Assembly: GCA_942159475.1 (NCBI GenBank)
Contig: OW804096.1
Coordinates: forward strand, 101,282,194 to 101,346,193
Source of the DNA: Sthenelais limicola
Lineage: Eukaryota > Annelida > Polychaeta > Phyllodocida > Sigalionidae
DNA length: 64,000 bases
Reading direction: 5' to 3'
Position 1 is the first letter of the stretch, and each line of letters opens with the position of its first letter. The position numbers were made by a program, and so were the translations under genes. Below the pieces are notes generated by a model. It did not search any database. It was not told the origin of the DNA and saw nothing but the letters and a program-made list of their open reading frames with translations. Below, in pieces: positions 13,401-23,100 of this stretch.

Positions 13401-16400
13401 TTCAATACAAGTATGCATGAATAATAATAACCAAGATGTTTCAACATTATCTTACAATAACATGGATTGGAGCCTGTTTCGGCTGAGACGTTATCACATG
13501 ATATTTTCACAGCTAATTTAGGGACATCACTGATATAGAAAGGGGGAAGTCTATGCCCTGTTTACTTTTAACCTGTCGATGGCTTCTTGTATGTCATCGT
13601 ACATTCTTCTCCATAACTTTTTTGTGTCATTTGGTGTTTTCTTCAAGCTATGCGAATTAATTACGACTTTGGTTCTCATACGCAGCTCGTACATTGTTAA
13701 TAAGGGGTCAATTTTATTCTCCATGAATAATTTCTGGCGATGTATGAAAGCCTTAACCGTTAATACGATCCAGTTTATTATTCTGGAATTTAAATTGGAG
13801 ATTTCGTAGCCGAACATTATTCCCTTCTTATTGACCACTACACTGTTGCCCTGTCTATGGATGATTTTTTTGTTGGCACCATTGTTATTGAGGTATCCAC
13901 TATCGTAGATCCACTGAAGTATGAATTTCCATAAGGACAATGCGTTTTTGCATTCAATAAAAAAATGAACCACGTTATCCACCTTTTTACAATAGCTACA
14001 TATTGGGTCATTTCTCTGTTGGGCATTTTTTAACCATTCATTGCAGGTAATCGAGTTGTGTAAGATTCTGTACTGTAGTACGTGTAACCTTGTTTCCGGT
14101 GTTATCTTATAAGAGTTAGAAAAAGCAGTGTTCCAGTTCACCATTTCGAAATCATTTTCACTCATTGCAAGTAATTCCTGCCACCTGTCAAGTTTCTCCC
14201 TCTTGGGAACTCTTTTTAGAACAAGTTCTTGATGAATAGTGTTCGAAAAACAATCTAAAATATTAAAAGGTTTGCCTCGGATTTTTAGAATTACAGAGTT
14301 GTCTATTTGGGATGGTTCACAATTTTTCATACTCGATACCCACTCCTGAGGTAGGGCTTTTCGCAATTGTTTTCTTTGTTCAAATGGAGGGTAAAACTTG
14401 TAGTTCTCCATTATTTCATACATTGACATAAGATGGCCCTTTTCATTGAATAAATCACCTATGGCTGTAATGCCATTTTCTTTCCAAAGTTCCCAGTTGA
14501 GCATTTTCCCCTTATACTTCACCAGTCTATTCAGCCAGAGTCTCTCTTTCATGATTTGATTTATGTTGTCTGGTTTATCACTATAATAATACCTGTTCCA
14601 ATACTTGAAGATGTCGTGGTAGAACTTATTTAAGCTACATGAAGGTTTATATCTACACAGTAATATGTCTACTACATTTCTTTTATGGAAAGCCTCGAGG
14701 GCTTTGAACCAGTTTGTACGATAACCAAGTAATAATTTTTTAACCCACATGATTCTGTTAGTTTCATAGATATCATATATAACTCTTAAACCTAATCCAC
14801 CGTTTTCATGCTTTTGGGCCAAGAATTCTTGACTTATTTTTGGTTTTTTGTTTTTCCACACGAACTCCATCATTATTTTGTTAATCTCTTTTAGTAAAGG
14901 TTGTTCAAAGGATATACACGACATAGAGTGTTGGAGTATGGGTAGTAGAAATACATTACATATTAAAACACGACCCTTTATCGTGAGAAACCTGTTGTTC
15001 CATTCATTTATTGTGGATTTGATCTTACGTATTAAGTCTTCGCTATTTAGTTTGTACATTTTTGTTTCGTCACGCGGATACATCAAAGTTACGCCCAGTA
15101 CTTTCATTTTATCAGTCCAGTCAACACTTAACACTTCTCTGTTTGTTAACATGATATTACCGATTTGAAAACCCTTTGATTTAGAGGGATTTAATTTCAA
15201 TCCAGAGGCATTAGAGAACCTATCAATTATTCTGAAAGTGGATAACAAAGAAAATTCATCTTGCGAGAATATTGTAATGTCATCGGCGAACTGAGTCAGT
15301 TTCGCTTCATGTTCATTCAGCATAATACCTTTTGTTTTCTCATCTCTTCTAATTTGCTCTGCAAGTTTCTCTACGACTATGGTGAACATTAACGATGACA
15401 TAGGATCGCCTTGTTTCATGCCTTTACCAACGCTAAACCATTCTGAAGATGTTCCGTTATTACAGAAAGTGGCCTTAGAATCGTACAACAAGGTTTCTAC
15501 CCAAGATATAAAGTCTTGGTGAATATTATGGGCCTCTAAAGCTTTTCTTAAGAAGGTCCAGCCGATCGAATCGTAAGCTTTCACGAAATCAAGGGATGTG
15601 ACAAGGCCTTGGCCCTTAGAGGATTCTAAAAAGGATACAACGTCATCGATTTGTCTCACAGCCGTACTAATATTCCTACCTTTTACAAAGCCAAATTGTT
15701 CTTCCTTAATAATATTTGGTAAGAAAAATGAGAGTCTGTTTGACAGAGATTTAGAAATTATTTTATAATCAACGTTGAGTAACGTGATAGGTCTCCAATT
15801 TTTTATAAATGTTAAATCATTTTCTTTTTTTGGTATTACATTGATAATCCCTCGCTTTTGGTTCTCAGTCATTTGACCATCTATTAAACAATATTCGAAC
15901 ATTGACATAAACAGGTTTTTCAAGGTATACCAATAATACTGATAAAACTCGGCGGTATAACCGTCACACCCTGGGGATTTATTTTTTTTCATTGACTTGA
16001 TAACCTTCTCGATTTCCTCTTCAGTAAAGGCTCTACATAATAGGTTATTATCAGTTTCATCTAACTGAGTTGTGTGATCTTTCAACACAAATTCATCAGC
16101 AGCACTTTCGTCTAGGGGTACATATTTATATAAATTCTCATAGAAGGATTTACCTTCTTGCAAAATTTCGACTTGGTTTGTAGTTAGGTTACCATCAATA
16201 TTTAACATCGAGATCACTTTTTTCTCTGCTTTGTATTTTTCGAGTGCGCAGAAATATTTTGAGGGTTTTTCCCCTTCTACCACCCATCTCGCTTTAGACC
16301 TAACAAGGGCGCCTTCTGCTTTTCTTATTTCTGCTTCTCTAATTTCATGTATTAATGTATTTCTCTCTTCGACTTCGTTGATGTTTAATCTTTTTTTACT

Positions 16401-19400
16401 ATCTAGCTCTAAGAGTTTTGATTTTTGCTTTTCTAGGGTTTTCTTTCTAGCTCTTGCCCTCTGGGCGGATATTGTAATTGCTAGTTCCCTGACGTTCATC
16501 TTAAAGAACTCCCATCTTACTTTGGGATTTAGGGACGTTTCCATACACTCTTGGGATAACCTTTCTACTCCTTCAGAGAAGGATTCATCATGTAACAAAC
16601 GTGCGTTGAATTTCCAGTATCCCCTTCCCCTAAGTGAGCCCCCTATGTGGATATTGGCATGGATTTCTCTATGGTCAGAGTGGATATTGGTGACAGTGTT
16701 GCAATCAATCACATTATTAACTACATTATTCGATACAAGTATATAGTCTAGCCTGGATCTTTGCTCAAGTCGTGACCAGGAGAAGGGGGGAATACTCGGC
16801 GTTTTTACATCAATCACATCACATAGATCTCGTTTGTCAATATAATCTAACAAGGTTTTGCTGGGTACAGAATCTGTTTTATATGATATGTCAGCATTTA
16901 GGTCACCCATAACTAACAATTGATCATACTCTAACTCTTCTATACATTCTTCCAAATCTTCATATAGTTTGATTTGCTCTTTTGGCTTGTCTGCCGTTGG
17001 GGCATATATATTGAACACGCATATATTTCTGTTTTCAACACTTATAATTATATATTGCCATCGACCCATTGAGTCGGTACCTGAACAAATAACACTGTGC
17101 ATTAACGCTTTGCTAACTAGTATTAAGACACCCCTGGAAGCTGAAGTTCCATGTGAAAAAAATATATTTCCAGACCATTGGGAACACCATATCTTTTCTT
17201 TAGATTTGATCGAATGCGTCTCTTGGAGACCAATAATTGCTTCTGGATATTTAGAGAACTGATCAAGTATTATTTTCCTCTTTTCGACGTTATTTAGTCC
17301 ATTTATGTTAAGTGAAATAAATTTTGTTACTTTTTTTGAATTTGGAAAGCTGTCTGGATCCATTGTTCGTTCATAATTCACAAGTTATTTGTTAAACCTA
17401 TACATCGTGGTGACTTATGGAGCAGCGACTTCCATTTTCTCCTCTTCTGTGTCTTCTGTTTTGGTGTCATTGTCGATGTTCTGAGGCGGGGTATTTTGTT
17501 GGGCGTTGTGGGTTGTGTTGTCGTCGATCTGTTGGGCAATTGTGTTATCGTCGACCTGTTGGGCAGGATTATCAGTGTCAGCGGCGATCTGTTGGGCAGG
17601 ATTGTCTGTGTCGGCAGCGGTTATAGGACTGATTTCGCCTCTAACCTTCATCCACGTCTTTCCAAGTAGATTACCCTTGGCAGGCCAGGTGTTGGTTTGT
17701 AGTACGTCAGGATCATGTAGCCCTCGGCCAATGCCCCAAATTTTATCTTTTGGGGATGCTTCGCCTATTTGTCTGTTTCCAGTGAGAATGAGGTACTCTC
17801 GAATGAACTCGTGGTGTCTAACCTTGGCTCTCACAGCTGTGAGGATCACTTCTTCCCTGTGTTTGGCCCACGTATCATCTCTTTCAAAGATTTGTGACAT
17901 GAACCTTTTGCATGCCATGGGGTCTTTTGTTACTAGTGCCATGGTGACTTTCTCGGGGTCTGCTAAGATCTTTGCCTTACTGTAATATAAGTACTGTTCA
18001 ATGTTCTCGAATTGGTGTCTTTCCAGGGAGAAGGGGGCACGGAAATGGTTCGACAGAGGGTTATTGGCTGTGAAAAAAACCATGGCGTGCTCGTCTTGTC
18101 TTTTGGAGATCGATGATAGTAGTAGCTCTTGGGGCACAGCATTCAACTGGTCGTGCCTGTAGAATATACCATTTATTTTTATGCTTGTTCCGAAGATTTC
18201 CACCTTGTATCTCTCTTTATTCGCGGCTGCAGCTATTGTACGGATTTTAGCTTGTCTCTGTCGGACAATGGCTGGTGTGTCCCTCCTTATGGCCATTGTT
18301 TTACCATCTTTGCTAGTTTCGTTATACTGTTTGAGTCTGGACCTTACAAGCCATACCTTCATGGCGTGTTCCAAGGTTTCAAACTCGACTTTAATGGGTG
18401 CGTCTTGTTTCCCACCAACTCTGGATATGTTTCTGATTTTCGCGTCAGACACGACCAGGCAGTCTTCCATCACGTATCTGATTCTACCTGCTAATACTTC
18501 AGGGGGATCAGATTCCTCCGATCTGAGGCCCATGAAAAGAAGGTTCTTTTCTAGTTTCTGGGTTTCTCTTTCGATTAATTGTCTGTCTCTGATATTCTTA
18601 TTGTTCGCGAAGCGGACTATCATCTGACTTTTGACCAAGTGACATAGATACAAATATAGACATAACCTATTGCGTAGGTTTGGTGACCTAGTACATGCCT
18701 TTCTTTTCAAGCTATTTCTTTCTTGTTTGGTAAATGGCTCAGGAAAACCGATTGTAGTTGAATAGGGTGATTTAAATTTTTAAATTGTTTTTCTGAAAAG
18801 AGTTATTTCCAAAAGTGGTAAACCACCTTCGTAGGCTTTGTAGTAAGATCTTTATCTCACCCTGACTTGGGTCTTTTAGTAGGCTGACTGGCTAGTACTG
18901 TAGCCTGTCACCTTAGCTGCCTGATACCCTGACCTGATACTGCTTGACCCCTGACAGCTAAGGAATGTGAGGATGGGCTAATGGGGTTAATGCTTGATAT
19001 TTTATTGCCCCAGATAGTTCTCACCTCCTCCCAGTTACCCCACAGGAGTTAATGACCCCTCAGACCAGATGTCTGGGCTCTGCCTGCTTAGGTGTATGTC
19101 ATTACTTTCCTCTCAATCTTATTTCGAATCCAAGAAAAAATAATCCTGTGTGTTTCAAGCATTTAGCTTGATAATTCCCACTAAATGACACTGAAGCTGA
19201 TTCCATGTGTTGAGTGCTATTTGAATTGTGTACATACAACTCTATAAATGCATGGCATTTCATTGAATATTTTATCACCTATTAATCAGCCTTTGCATTT
19301 TAAATGATTTTCTTTAAAAGAAATAACGATTTACCTGTTTATGAAACATGTACCCGCTTTTGATCTTATAAACCAGTGAGTGAAATTAACTTGTTCCTCC

Positions 19401-20104
19401 ACCCAACAACTTAGCAGGGGAATGCAGAGATTTACCTGCTCACACAGAAATATATATGCAACAGCATGCGTGGTCCAGAAGATAATAATGTGTTCTCTTA
19501 AAGAAGACAATTTTATGATTAGAGAGATGGCCTAGATTTTCTTATCATTTCATGCCTCCCTTATCTGTCCAATACATGGGTGCATGACGGGCAGGGAGGT
19601 CTGATGAAAGAGAACATATGTGATAGAAGCTGATGGTCAACAGGGGGCACTGATGACGGCCAACAGGTGTCACTTTAATTCGACACCCTCCCCCCTCGCC
19701 CCATGAAAGAGAGCCTTCTTATGGCTTATCTGCCCCTGCCCTGATAAGCTGATAAGGTGCAGGACCACCACCATCACCACAAGCAGAACAACAACAACCT
19801 CCTTCTCCTTATGTCCTATGTGAAGACCACCTCTCTACAGAGATCACCCCTCTATTAATATAATAACCAGGCTTCGCGATATGTGGCTATATAAATTGCC
19901 ACATGTAATGACCTACTTGTACCTTACAATTCGTGTTTTTTTAATTCACAGGCCAAAGACGACCATCACCAGTGGATCAAAATGTACAGCATCGACCTGA
20001 CGAAATTAAGAGAAGATGTAGACAATGTAAGGATTATCAATGAGACCATACCTCGTGAATGCTTCAACCGCATCAAGCTGGAGCCCACCGACCCCACAGG
20101 CTAA
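4370..20104 (+). CDS. LAMC1: Laminin subunit gamma (LAMC1-like), C-terminal half, 15 exons
   Basis: Joined exons: 4370-4499, 4680-4792, 5442-5597, 7344-7496, 8245-8385, 8773-8964, 9151-9294, 9763-9928, 10111-10248, 10608-10785, 11095-11532, 11895-12053, 12394-12493, 12754-12869, 19952-20104. All junctions are GT/AG and the frame closes exactly: 824 codons plus stop after two leading bases. The protein is the gamma chain of the laminin heterotrimer, secreted into basement membranes. In order it has LE (laminin EGF-like) modules, including the NIDPNAV loop that binds nidogen, then a DCPACY-type junction, then about 570 residues of heptad-rich coiled coil, and finally ECFN, the cysteine that disulfide-bonds to the beta chain. 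Similarity to vertebrate gamma-1 is clear through the LE modules and in the motif at the start of the arm. The N-terminal LN and upstream LE domains lie outside the window. The introns hold nothing recognisable apart from weak repeats, except the last, which contains a LINE. Confidence 0.93.
4680..4792 (+). CDS. LAMC1: Laminin gamma exon b: remainder of nidogen-binding LE module
   Basis: Acceptor ctttaccag, donor gtaagc. Encodes [14 protein letters not shown] and [10 protein letters not shown], the usual second half of an LE module with its GYYG turn. Confidence 0.92.
5442..5597 (+). CDS. LAMC1: Laminin gamma exon c: LE module
   Basis: Acceptor ttacctcctag, donor gtaag. Encodes [11 protein letters not shown] through [12 protein letters not shown], with standard LE cysteine spacing. 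The intron before it (4793-5441) and the 1.75-kb intron after it (5598-7343) show no features beyond T-rich stretches. Confidence 0.92.
7344..7496 (+). CDS. LAMC1: Laminin gamma exon d: LE module
   Basis: Acceptor ttgttcag, donor gtaatc. Encodes [13 protein letters not shown] through [16 protein letters not shown], closely like the vertebrate gamma-1 module ending in NHFGF. Confidence 0.92.
7845..8125 (+). repeat. Degenerate repeats in laminin intron
   Basis: About five diverged units built around gttagaagttacaatag and ggtatgta are spaced irregularly at 50-70 nt. They are non-coding and lie just upstream of the next LE exon. Confidence 0.4.
8245..8385 (+). CDS. LAMC1: Laminin gamma exon e: last LE module
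   Basis: Acceptor ctgttgcag, donor gtaagt. Encodes [16 protein letters not shown] through [15 protein letters not shown]. The EGSL.LQC signature matches the final LE module of gamma chains. Confidence 0.92.
8773..8964 (+). CDS. LAMC1: Laminin gamma exon f: LE to coiled-coil junction
   Basis: Acceptor tttgtccag, donor gttagt. Starts with [16 protein letters not shown], the conserved cysteine-containing junction where the three laminin chains are linked at the top of the long arm, then enters the coiled coil. Confidence 0.92.
9151..9294 (+). CDS. LAMC1: Laminin gamma exon g: coiled coil
   Basis: Acceptor tgattcag; donor gtacgg is weak. Heptad-rich ([18 protein letters not shown]). The open frame past the donor into a hydrophobic stretch is intron read-through. 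Confidence 0.85.
9763..9928 (+). CDS. LAMC1: Laminin gamma exon h: coiled coil
   Basis: Acceptor ctgtatacag, donor gtgaag. Encodes an alanine/glutamate-rich helix ([18 protein letters not shown]) continuous in frame with its neighbours. Confidence 0.88.
10111..10248 (+). CDS. LAMC1: Laminin gamma exon i: coiled coil
   Basis: Acceptor tttcaaacag, donor gtaagt. Encodes [19 protein letters not shown] through IDELKRE, aligning with the gamma-1 segment that contains EIEELNRKY. Confidence 0.88.
10608..10785 (+). CDS. LAMC1: Laminin gamma exon j: coiled coil
   Basis: Acceptor attttccag, donor gtagga. Encodes [19 protein letters not shown] through QEASSIKEE. Frame is kept with both flanking exons. 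Confidence 0.88.
11095..11532 (+). CDS. LAMC1: Laminin gamma exon k: largest coiled-coil exon
   Basis: Acceptor ccccgctacactag, donor gtatgt. The 438-nt exon encodes 146 helical residues including [20 protein letters not shown], close to the gamma-1 segment GKTEQQTADQLLARADAAK. Its GC content is visibly higher than its neighbours. Confidence 0.92.
11895..12053 (+). CDS. LAMC1: Laminin gamma exon l: coiled coil
   Basis: Acceptor cacttgtag, donor gtaagg. Encodes [20 protein letters not shown] through DDKMKAKD, a continuous heptad helix. Confidence 0.88.
12394..12493 (+). CDS. LAMC1: Laminin gamma exon m: coiled coil
   Basis: Acceptor catattttag, donor gtgagc. Encodes [19 protein letters not shown] through DSILIQL, aligning with the vertebrate segment that leads into LLEQLGQLD. 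Confidence 0.87.
12754..12869 (+). CDS. LAMC1: Laminin gamma exon n: coiled coil
   Basis: Acceptor ttactttcag, donor gtaata. Encodes [19 protein letters not shown] through ERYDRLIK. It joins in phase 0 to the terminal exon 7.1 kb downstream, and comparison with gamma-1 shows no missing residues between them. Confidence 0.9.
13551..17363 (-). CDS. LINE ORF2: APE-type endonuclease and reverse transcriptase
   Basis: About 1270 residues from the first ATG (17363). Residues about 15-245 form an AP-endonuclease-like domain: [10 protein letters not shown] at the start, LQETH, then [18 protein letters not shown] and SDHREI near the end, supplying the catalytic N, E, D and H residues. Residues about 500-790 are the reverse transcriptase: [35 protein letters not shown] and the catalytic FADD at about residue 692. 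A CX2CX7HX4C zinc-knuckle-like motif ([17 protein letters not shown]) sits near residue 1121. The order EN-RT-CX2C..H..C with FADD is that of L1/Tx1-group ORF2. It nicks DNA and copies the element RNA at the nick (target-primed reverse transcription). The frame is intact. Confidence 0.93.
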   Translation of the reverse strand: MDPDSFPNSKKVTKFISLNINGLNNVEKRKIILDQFSKYPEAIIGLQETHSIKSKEKIWCSQWSGNIFFSHGTSASRGVLILVSKALMHSVICSGTDSMGRWQYIIISVENRNICVFNIYAPTADKPKEQIKLYEDLEECIEELEYDQLLVMGDLNADISYKTDSVPSKTLLDYIDKRDLCDVIDVKTPSIPPFSWSRLEQRSRLDYILVSNNVVNNVIDCNTVTNIHSDHREIHANIHIGGSLRGRGYWKFNARLLHDESFSEGVERLSQECMETSLNPKVRWEFFKMNVRELAITISAQRARARKKTLEKQKSKLLELDSKKRLNINEVEERNTLIHEIREAEIRKAEGALVRSKARWVVEGEKPSKYFCALEKYKAEKKVISMLNIDGNLTTNQVEILQEGKSFYENLYKYVPLDESAADEFVLKDHTTQLDETDNNLLCRAFTEEEIEKVIKSMKKNKSPGCDGYTAEFYQYYWYTLKNLFMSMFEYCLIDGQMTENQKRGIINVIPKKENDLTFIKNWRPITLLNVDYKIISKSLSNRLSFFLPNIIKEEQFGFVKGRNISTAVRQIDDVVSFLESSKGQGLVTSLDFVKAYDSIGWTFLRKALEAHNIHQDFISWVETLLYDSKATFCNNGTSSEWFSVGKGMKQGDPMSSLMFTIVVEKLAEQIRRDEKTKGIMLNEHEAKLTQFADDITIFSQDEFSLLSTFRIIDRFSNASGLKLNPSKSKGFQIGNIMLTNREVLSVDWTDKMKVLGVTLMYPRDETKMYKLNSEDLIRKIKSTINEWNNRFLTIKGRVLICNVFLLPILQHSMSCISFEQPLLKEINKIMMEFVWKNKKPKISQEFLAQKHENGGLGLRVIYDIYETNRIMWVKKLLLGYRTNWFKALEAFHKRNVVDILLCRYKPSCSLNKFYHDIFKYWNRYYYSDKPDNINQIMKERLWLNRLVKYKGKMLNWELWKENGITAIGDLFNEKGHLMSMYEIMENYKFYPPFEQRKQLRKALPQEWVSSMKNCEPSQIDNSVILKIRGKPFNILDCFSNTIHQELVLKRVPKREKLDRWQELLAMSENDFEMVNWNTAFSNSYKITPETRLHVLQYRILHNSITCNEWLKNAQQRNDPICSYCKKVDNVVHFFIECKNALSLWKFILQWIYDSGYLNNNGANKKIIHRQGNSVVVNKKGIMFGYEISNLNSRIINWIVLTVKAFIHRQKLFMENKIDPLLTMYELRMRTKVVINSHSLKKTPNDTKKLWRRMYDDIQEAIDRLKVNRA
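17415..18623 (-). CDS. LINE ORF1: L1-type RNA-binding protein fused to a NADAR domain
   Basis: From the first ATG (18623) the protein has 402 residues. Residues about 20-105 resemble the RRM of L1 ORF1p ([11 protein letters not shown], then [15 protein letters not shown]). About 106-170 resemble its C-terminal domain ([29 protein letters not shown]). Residues about 189-329 match the NADAR (YbiA/DUF1768) family: [12 protein letters not shown], the family Glu in [27 protein letters not shown], and [20 protein letters not shown] enzymes cleave N-glycosidic bonds of ADP-ribose derivatives, including ADP-ribosyl-guanine in DNA. The tail (about 330-402) is acidic and Gln/Asn-rich with repeats of DTDNPAQQ. 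I infer an RNA-chaperone ORF1p with an added ADP-ribose eraser. The open frame extends 29 codons upstream without an ATG. Confidence 0.88.
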   Translation of the reverse strand: MIVRFANNKNIRDRQLIERETQKLEKNLLFMGLRSEESDPPEVLAGRIRYVMEDCLVVSDAKIRNISRVGGKQDAPIKVEFETLEHAMKVWLVRSRLKQYNETSKDGKTMAIRRDTPAIVRQRQAKIRTIAAAANKERYKVEIFGTSIKINGIFYRHDQLNAVPQELLLSSISKRQDEHAMVFFTANNPLSNHFRAPFSLERHQFENIEQYLYYSKAKILADPEKVTMALVTKDPMACKRFMSQIFERDDTWAKHREEVILTAVRAKVRHHEFIREYLILTGNRQIGEASPKDKIWGIGRGLHDPDVLQTNTWPAKGNLLGKTWMKVRGEISPITAADTDNPAQQIAADTDNPAQQVDDNTIAQQIDDNTTHNAQQNTPPQNIDNDTKTEDTEEEKMEVAAP

Positions 20105-23100
20105 AACCAGGCTTATTTAGGTCCCTAGTTCCACCCCTTCAAATGTCCAGCACCTGCTGTTTACAAGGTGGTAGAAATATAAATATATTATATTCTTTAT
20201 ATATGTGTGTCCGTGTACAGAAAGTGAGATTGCAAATGGGCGTGGATATTTCATGTCATTGAGTGGGTGCGGGGGGGGGGGGGGCATTAAATTAGACAAA
20301 TTATTGTCACGGTGACCTCCAGAATCCAATGCCCCACAGTGCCTGAATGGATGTAAATAATGGTATTTCTATGGAGGAGGTTCACTTCCTGGTCGAACAA
20401 AAGGGGGCGTGGTCTGTTACAGCATGATTGACAGGTCATTTGGTATAGAAGTAAGATAGTGAAGCATGAATAAGTGGATGTGTATATACAAATAGGAGAA
20501 GTATCCACTTGTCTGCATTTCCGAAAAGTACTGGACCAGAAAGAGCGAAAGAGAAGAGATATTCTCATGATCTAAATCTTTGTTAGAGAATCAAATTATT
20601 TGTTCCGGTATTATTTTTCCATGTTCTTCATTTATCCCTTTTTATAGAAAAAAAAACCCTGAACATTTTACATAAAAAAATGTCTTGATTATAGGTTTCT
20701 GACATTGTCTTAATTAACTTGAACTTGTACTTAAATGTAACATGAAATGTACAATCTAATTTACCTTCTAAAATGATTTCTACTGTTTTAACGTACTACC
20801 TGAGGTATTTATATAAGGATGATCAATACATTTATTCATCTTGATTTGTCCAATATTATACATCTAATTTTTTATTTTAATCTTTGTATGTATTTTAATC
20901 TAGCATTTTATGACCCACGTTTGGTGAATTGTGTACCAGTGACCACCGAGGGTCTCTTATATCAGTTTTACATCAAGAACTATCTTAGTCATAATTATAT
21001 GATGTTTCTGTACTAACTCTGCAGACGTTTTGGTTGATGTGTCCTAATCATATCTTGTTGTTTTGTACACCAAACGCATCTCAATGCTACTCAATATCTG
21101 GTGCTATTTTCATGAACAGAACACTACACAATGGAGTTGAGCATGGGCAGATCTAGAATGACTGTAGCGAGATGTTGGAGATAACTCCACTCAAGCCAAT
21201 CATAATTAGCATACTCAGGTTTTATACACCTCATGGGGAAAAGTCCTGAAGAACTCTTGGATTTTCTATTTACTTTGACTGCATAATCTGGGACTTCGGT
21301 ACATTATCATGGATCATATATACATATTACTGCTTCCATTTCAAAGAATTATCTGTTTTTTAAACAAATCTCATAACAATATACTGTAGACAAACATTGT
21401 AGATAGATAACCTATTATAAATGTCCAGAGGTGTGTGTGAGAGTGTAGACCCTGGTTCCAACACGGGCCATTCATTATATATGAACCTTCCGCATGCCGT
21501 TGCTTTGACTGACTGATAAACTGATTGTCTGATCTGATAGAGGGTCAACTGAATTCTGACATTTGTAAAGCATTAAATAGGGAAAATACATCACGTTTAC
21601 TGAAGTTTATTTCAAAATTGTGCATGAGTGTAAAATACAAACATTTGGAAATTGTTAGAAAAGTTCTTATCGTTGTACTCGATAAAATACTAAGATGGTT
21701 ATATTCGTGTTGTATTTCCTTATTTCCTTTAGGAAATAAAATGCATGAAAGATATATGCCTAAACATAGTCATAAAACAGTTGAATGTGATGCCCATCTC
21801 TTTATCAACCAAATTGCATAAATTTAGCACTTCCCCCATCTTATGATGTATTACCAGTTTTTTAATATACAGCTAGGTATGTATTTTACTCAATAATACA
21901 TTGCCTATTTAATTGCCTCGTGGTATGAGAAGTTGGGTGGTTCTTAGTACATCTTTTCTCTGTTCATATATTGTAGATATTTTAGGTTGAGGAAGTAGTC
22001 TAACCGTGTTGTTTACTAGCAATTATGCATGTTTTTATTGTTCAAGTCAATGCCGCCGTTGACGCACAAATGCCATTAATGAGATGTGGGCAAGATGGAT
22101 ATGTTTTCTCTACTTATGAATTTCGATACCACTGGATAATTGGTAAATATCATACCAGTGCTTTTGTATTTTGCCATCATTTTGGCAAGGACCCGGAGAG
22201 GTCCGCAACGTATAATTAAAACCTATGCGTCCTCGTATGGATTCGATTACACGACCGGTTGTATCCTTTTTACATCTCGCGGTCTACATCCATCCAGTGA
22301 AATACAATTACATTTAGCAATTTTGTATCTAACCTTACTGAAAATTGTAAATCATTAAAGAGTAGCATAATGTATTACTTGCAATTGCATATACCATTAA
22401 AGCAATTGTACGAATTAAAAATAAAACATAATTCTATGTCCGTTTGCGTGATAGAATGTCATGCAGTTGATGCATACAATGTCTTGCAGTTCTTAACTTT
22501 ATTAACAGTATAGAATTTCTTTAATGTTACCTCAAGTATGTAATGCATTGTAATGGTAAATTTACCTTTGTATAAATCTTGTTACGCTTCCTCTTGCATA
22601 ATAATAGAAAACGTATCTTCCTCTTCATAACATTTATGTGTGGAGCAAACTTTACCTTAGTGAAACGTAAAATCTTATCTGGTTGCATAATACTTTTTAC
22701 TCGTTACTGGAAGTGGACCAATTAAATTCTATGTATTTGACATTTTACTTGAATTCTTCTTGTTTAATTAAATGTTGCAATCCTTACGGACTGAAATTTA
22801 AAAATGCAATTTCTGTTATCCCTCTATACATGTGGGTCTGAGAACAAAACAAAAACGAGCCCAACTAGTCATGCTCTCATGGTACGTTTATGGTGACGAA
22901 AGGTTATTTATTTATTTTACTTTCTGGTTATGTTAGGAAGATAAACTCCTATGCCCGATTTTATTTTTCATGGTTTAAATTGACTGAAAGCATTCAATAA
23001 TATCCGTGCGTTTATTGTTAAGAAATGTTGGTATCAAAATAAAACCTGATCTACCTGGCTGTATTTCCATACAAAAAAAATGTTTAATATTGTCATGCAT

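Larger units (their letters stand above)
13327..18990 (-). mobile_element. Full-length two-ORF non-LTR retrotransposon (L1/Tx1-like)
   Basis: On the minus strand: about 370 nt of leader, ORF1 (RNA-binding plus NADAR), a gap of a few tens of nt, ORF2 (endonuclease plus reverse transcriptase), about 220 nt of 3' UTR, then an A-rich tail (T runs at 13327-13345 on the plus strand). Neither ORF has a stop or frameshift, so the copy is young or recently active. Similar sequences abut both ends: tgatattcttattg at about 13314-13327 and tgatattttattg at about 18995-19007. These may be an imperfect target-site duplication, which sets my estimate of the 5' end. It lies antisense to laminin. Confidence 0.85.
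12870..19951 (+). other. Last laminin intron (7.1 kb) carrying an antisense LINE
   Basis: Donor gtaata at 12870 and acceptor ttaattcacag ending at 19951. The flanks not occupied by the LINE (12870-13326 and 18991-19951) show no further exon, only AT-rich sequence and, near 19760-19800, short CAC/CAA runs. The insertion accounts for most of the intron length. Confidence 0.85.
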
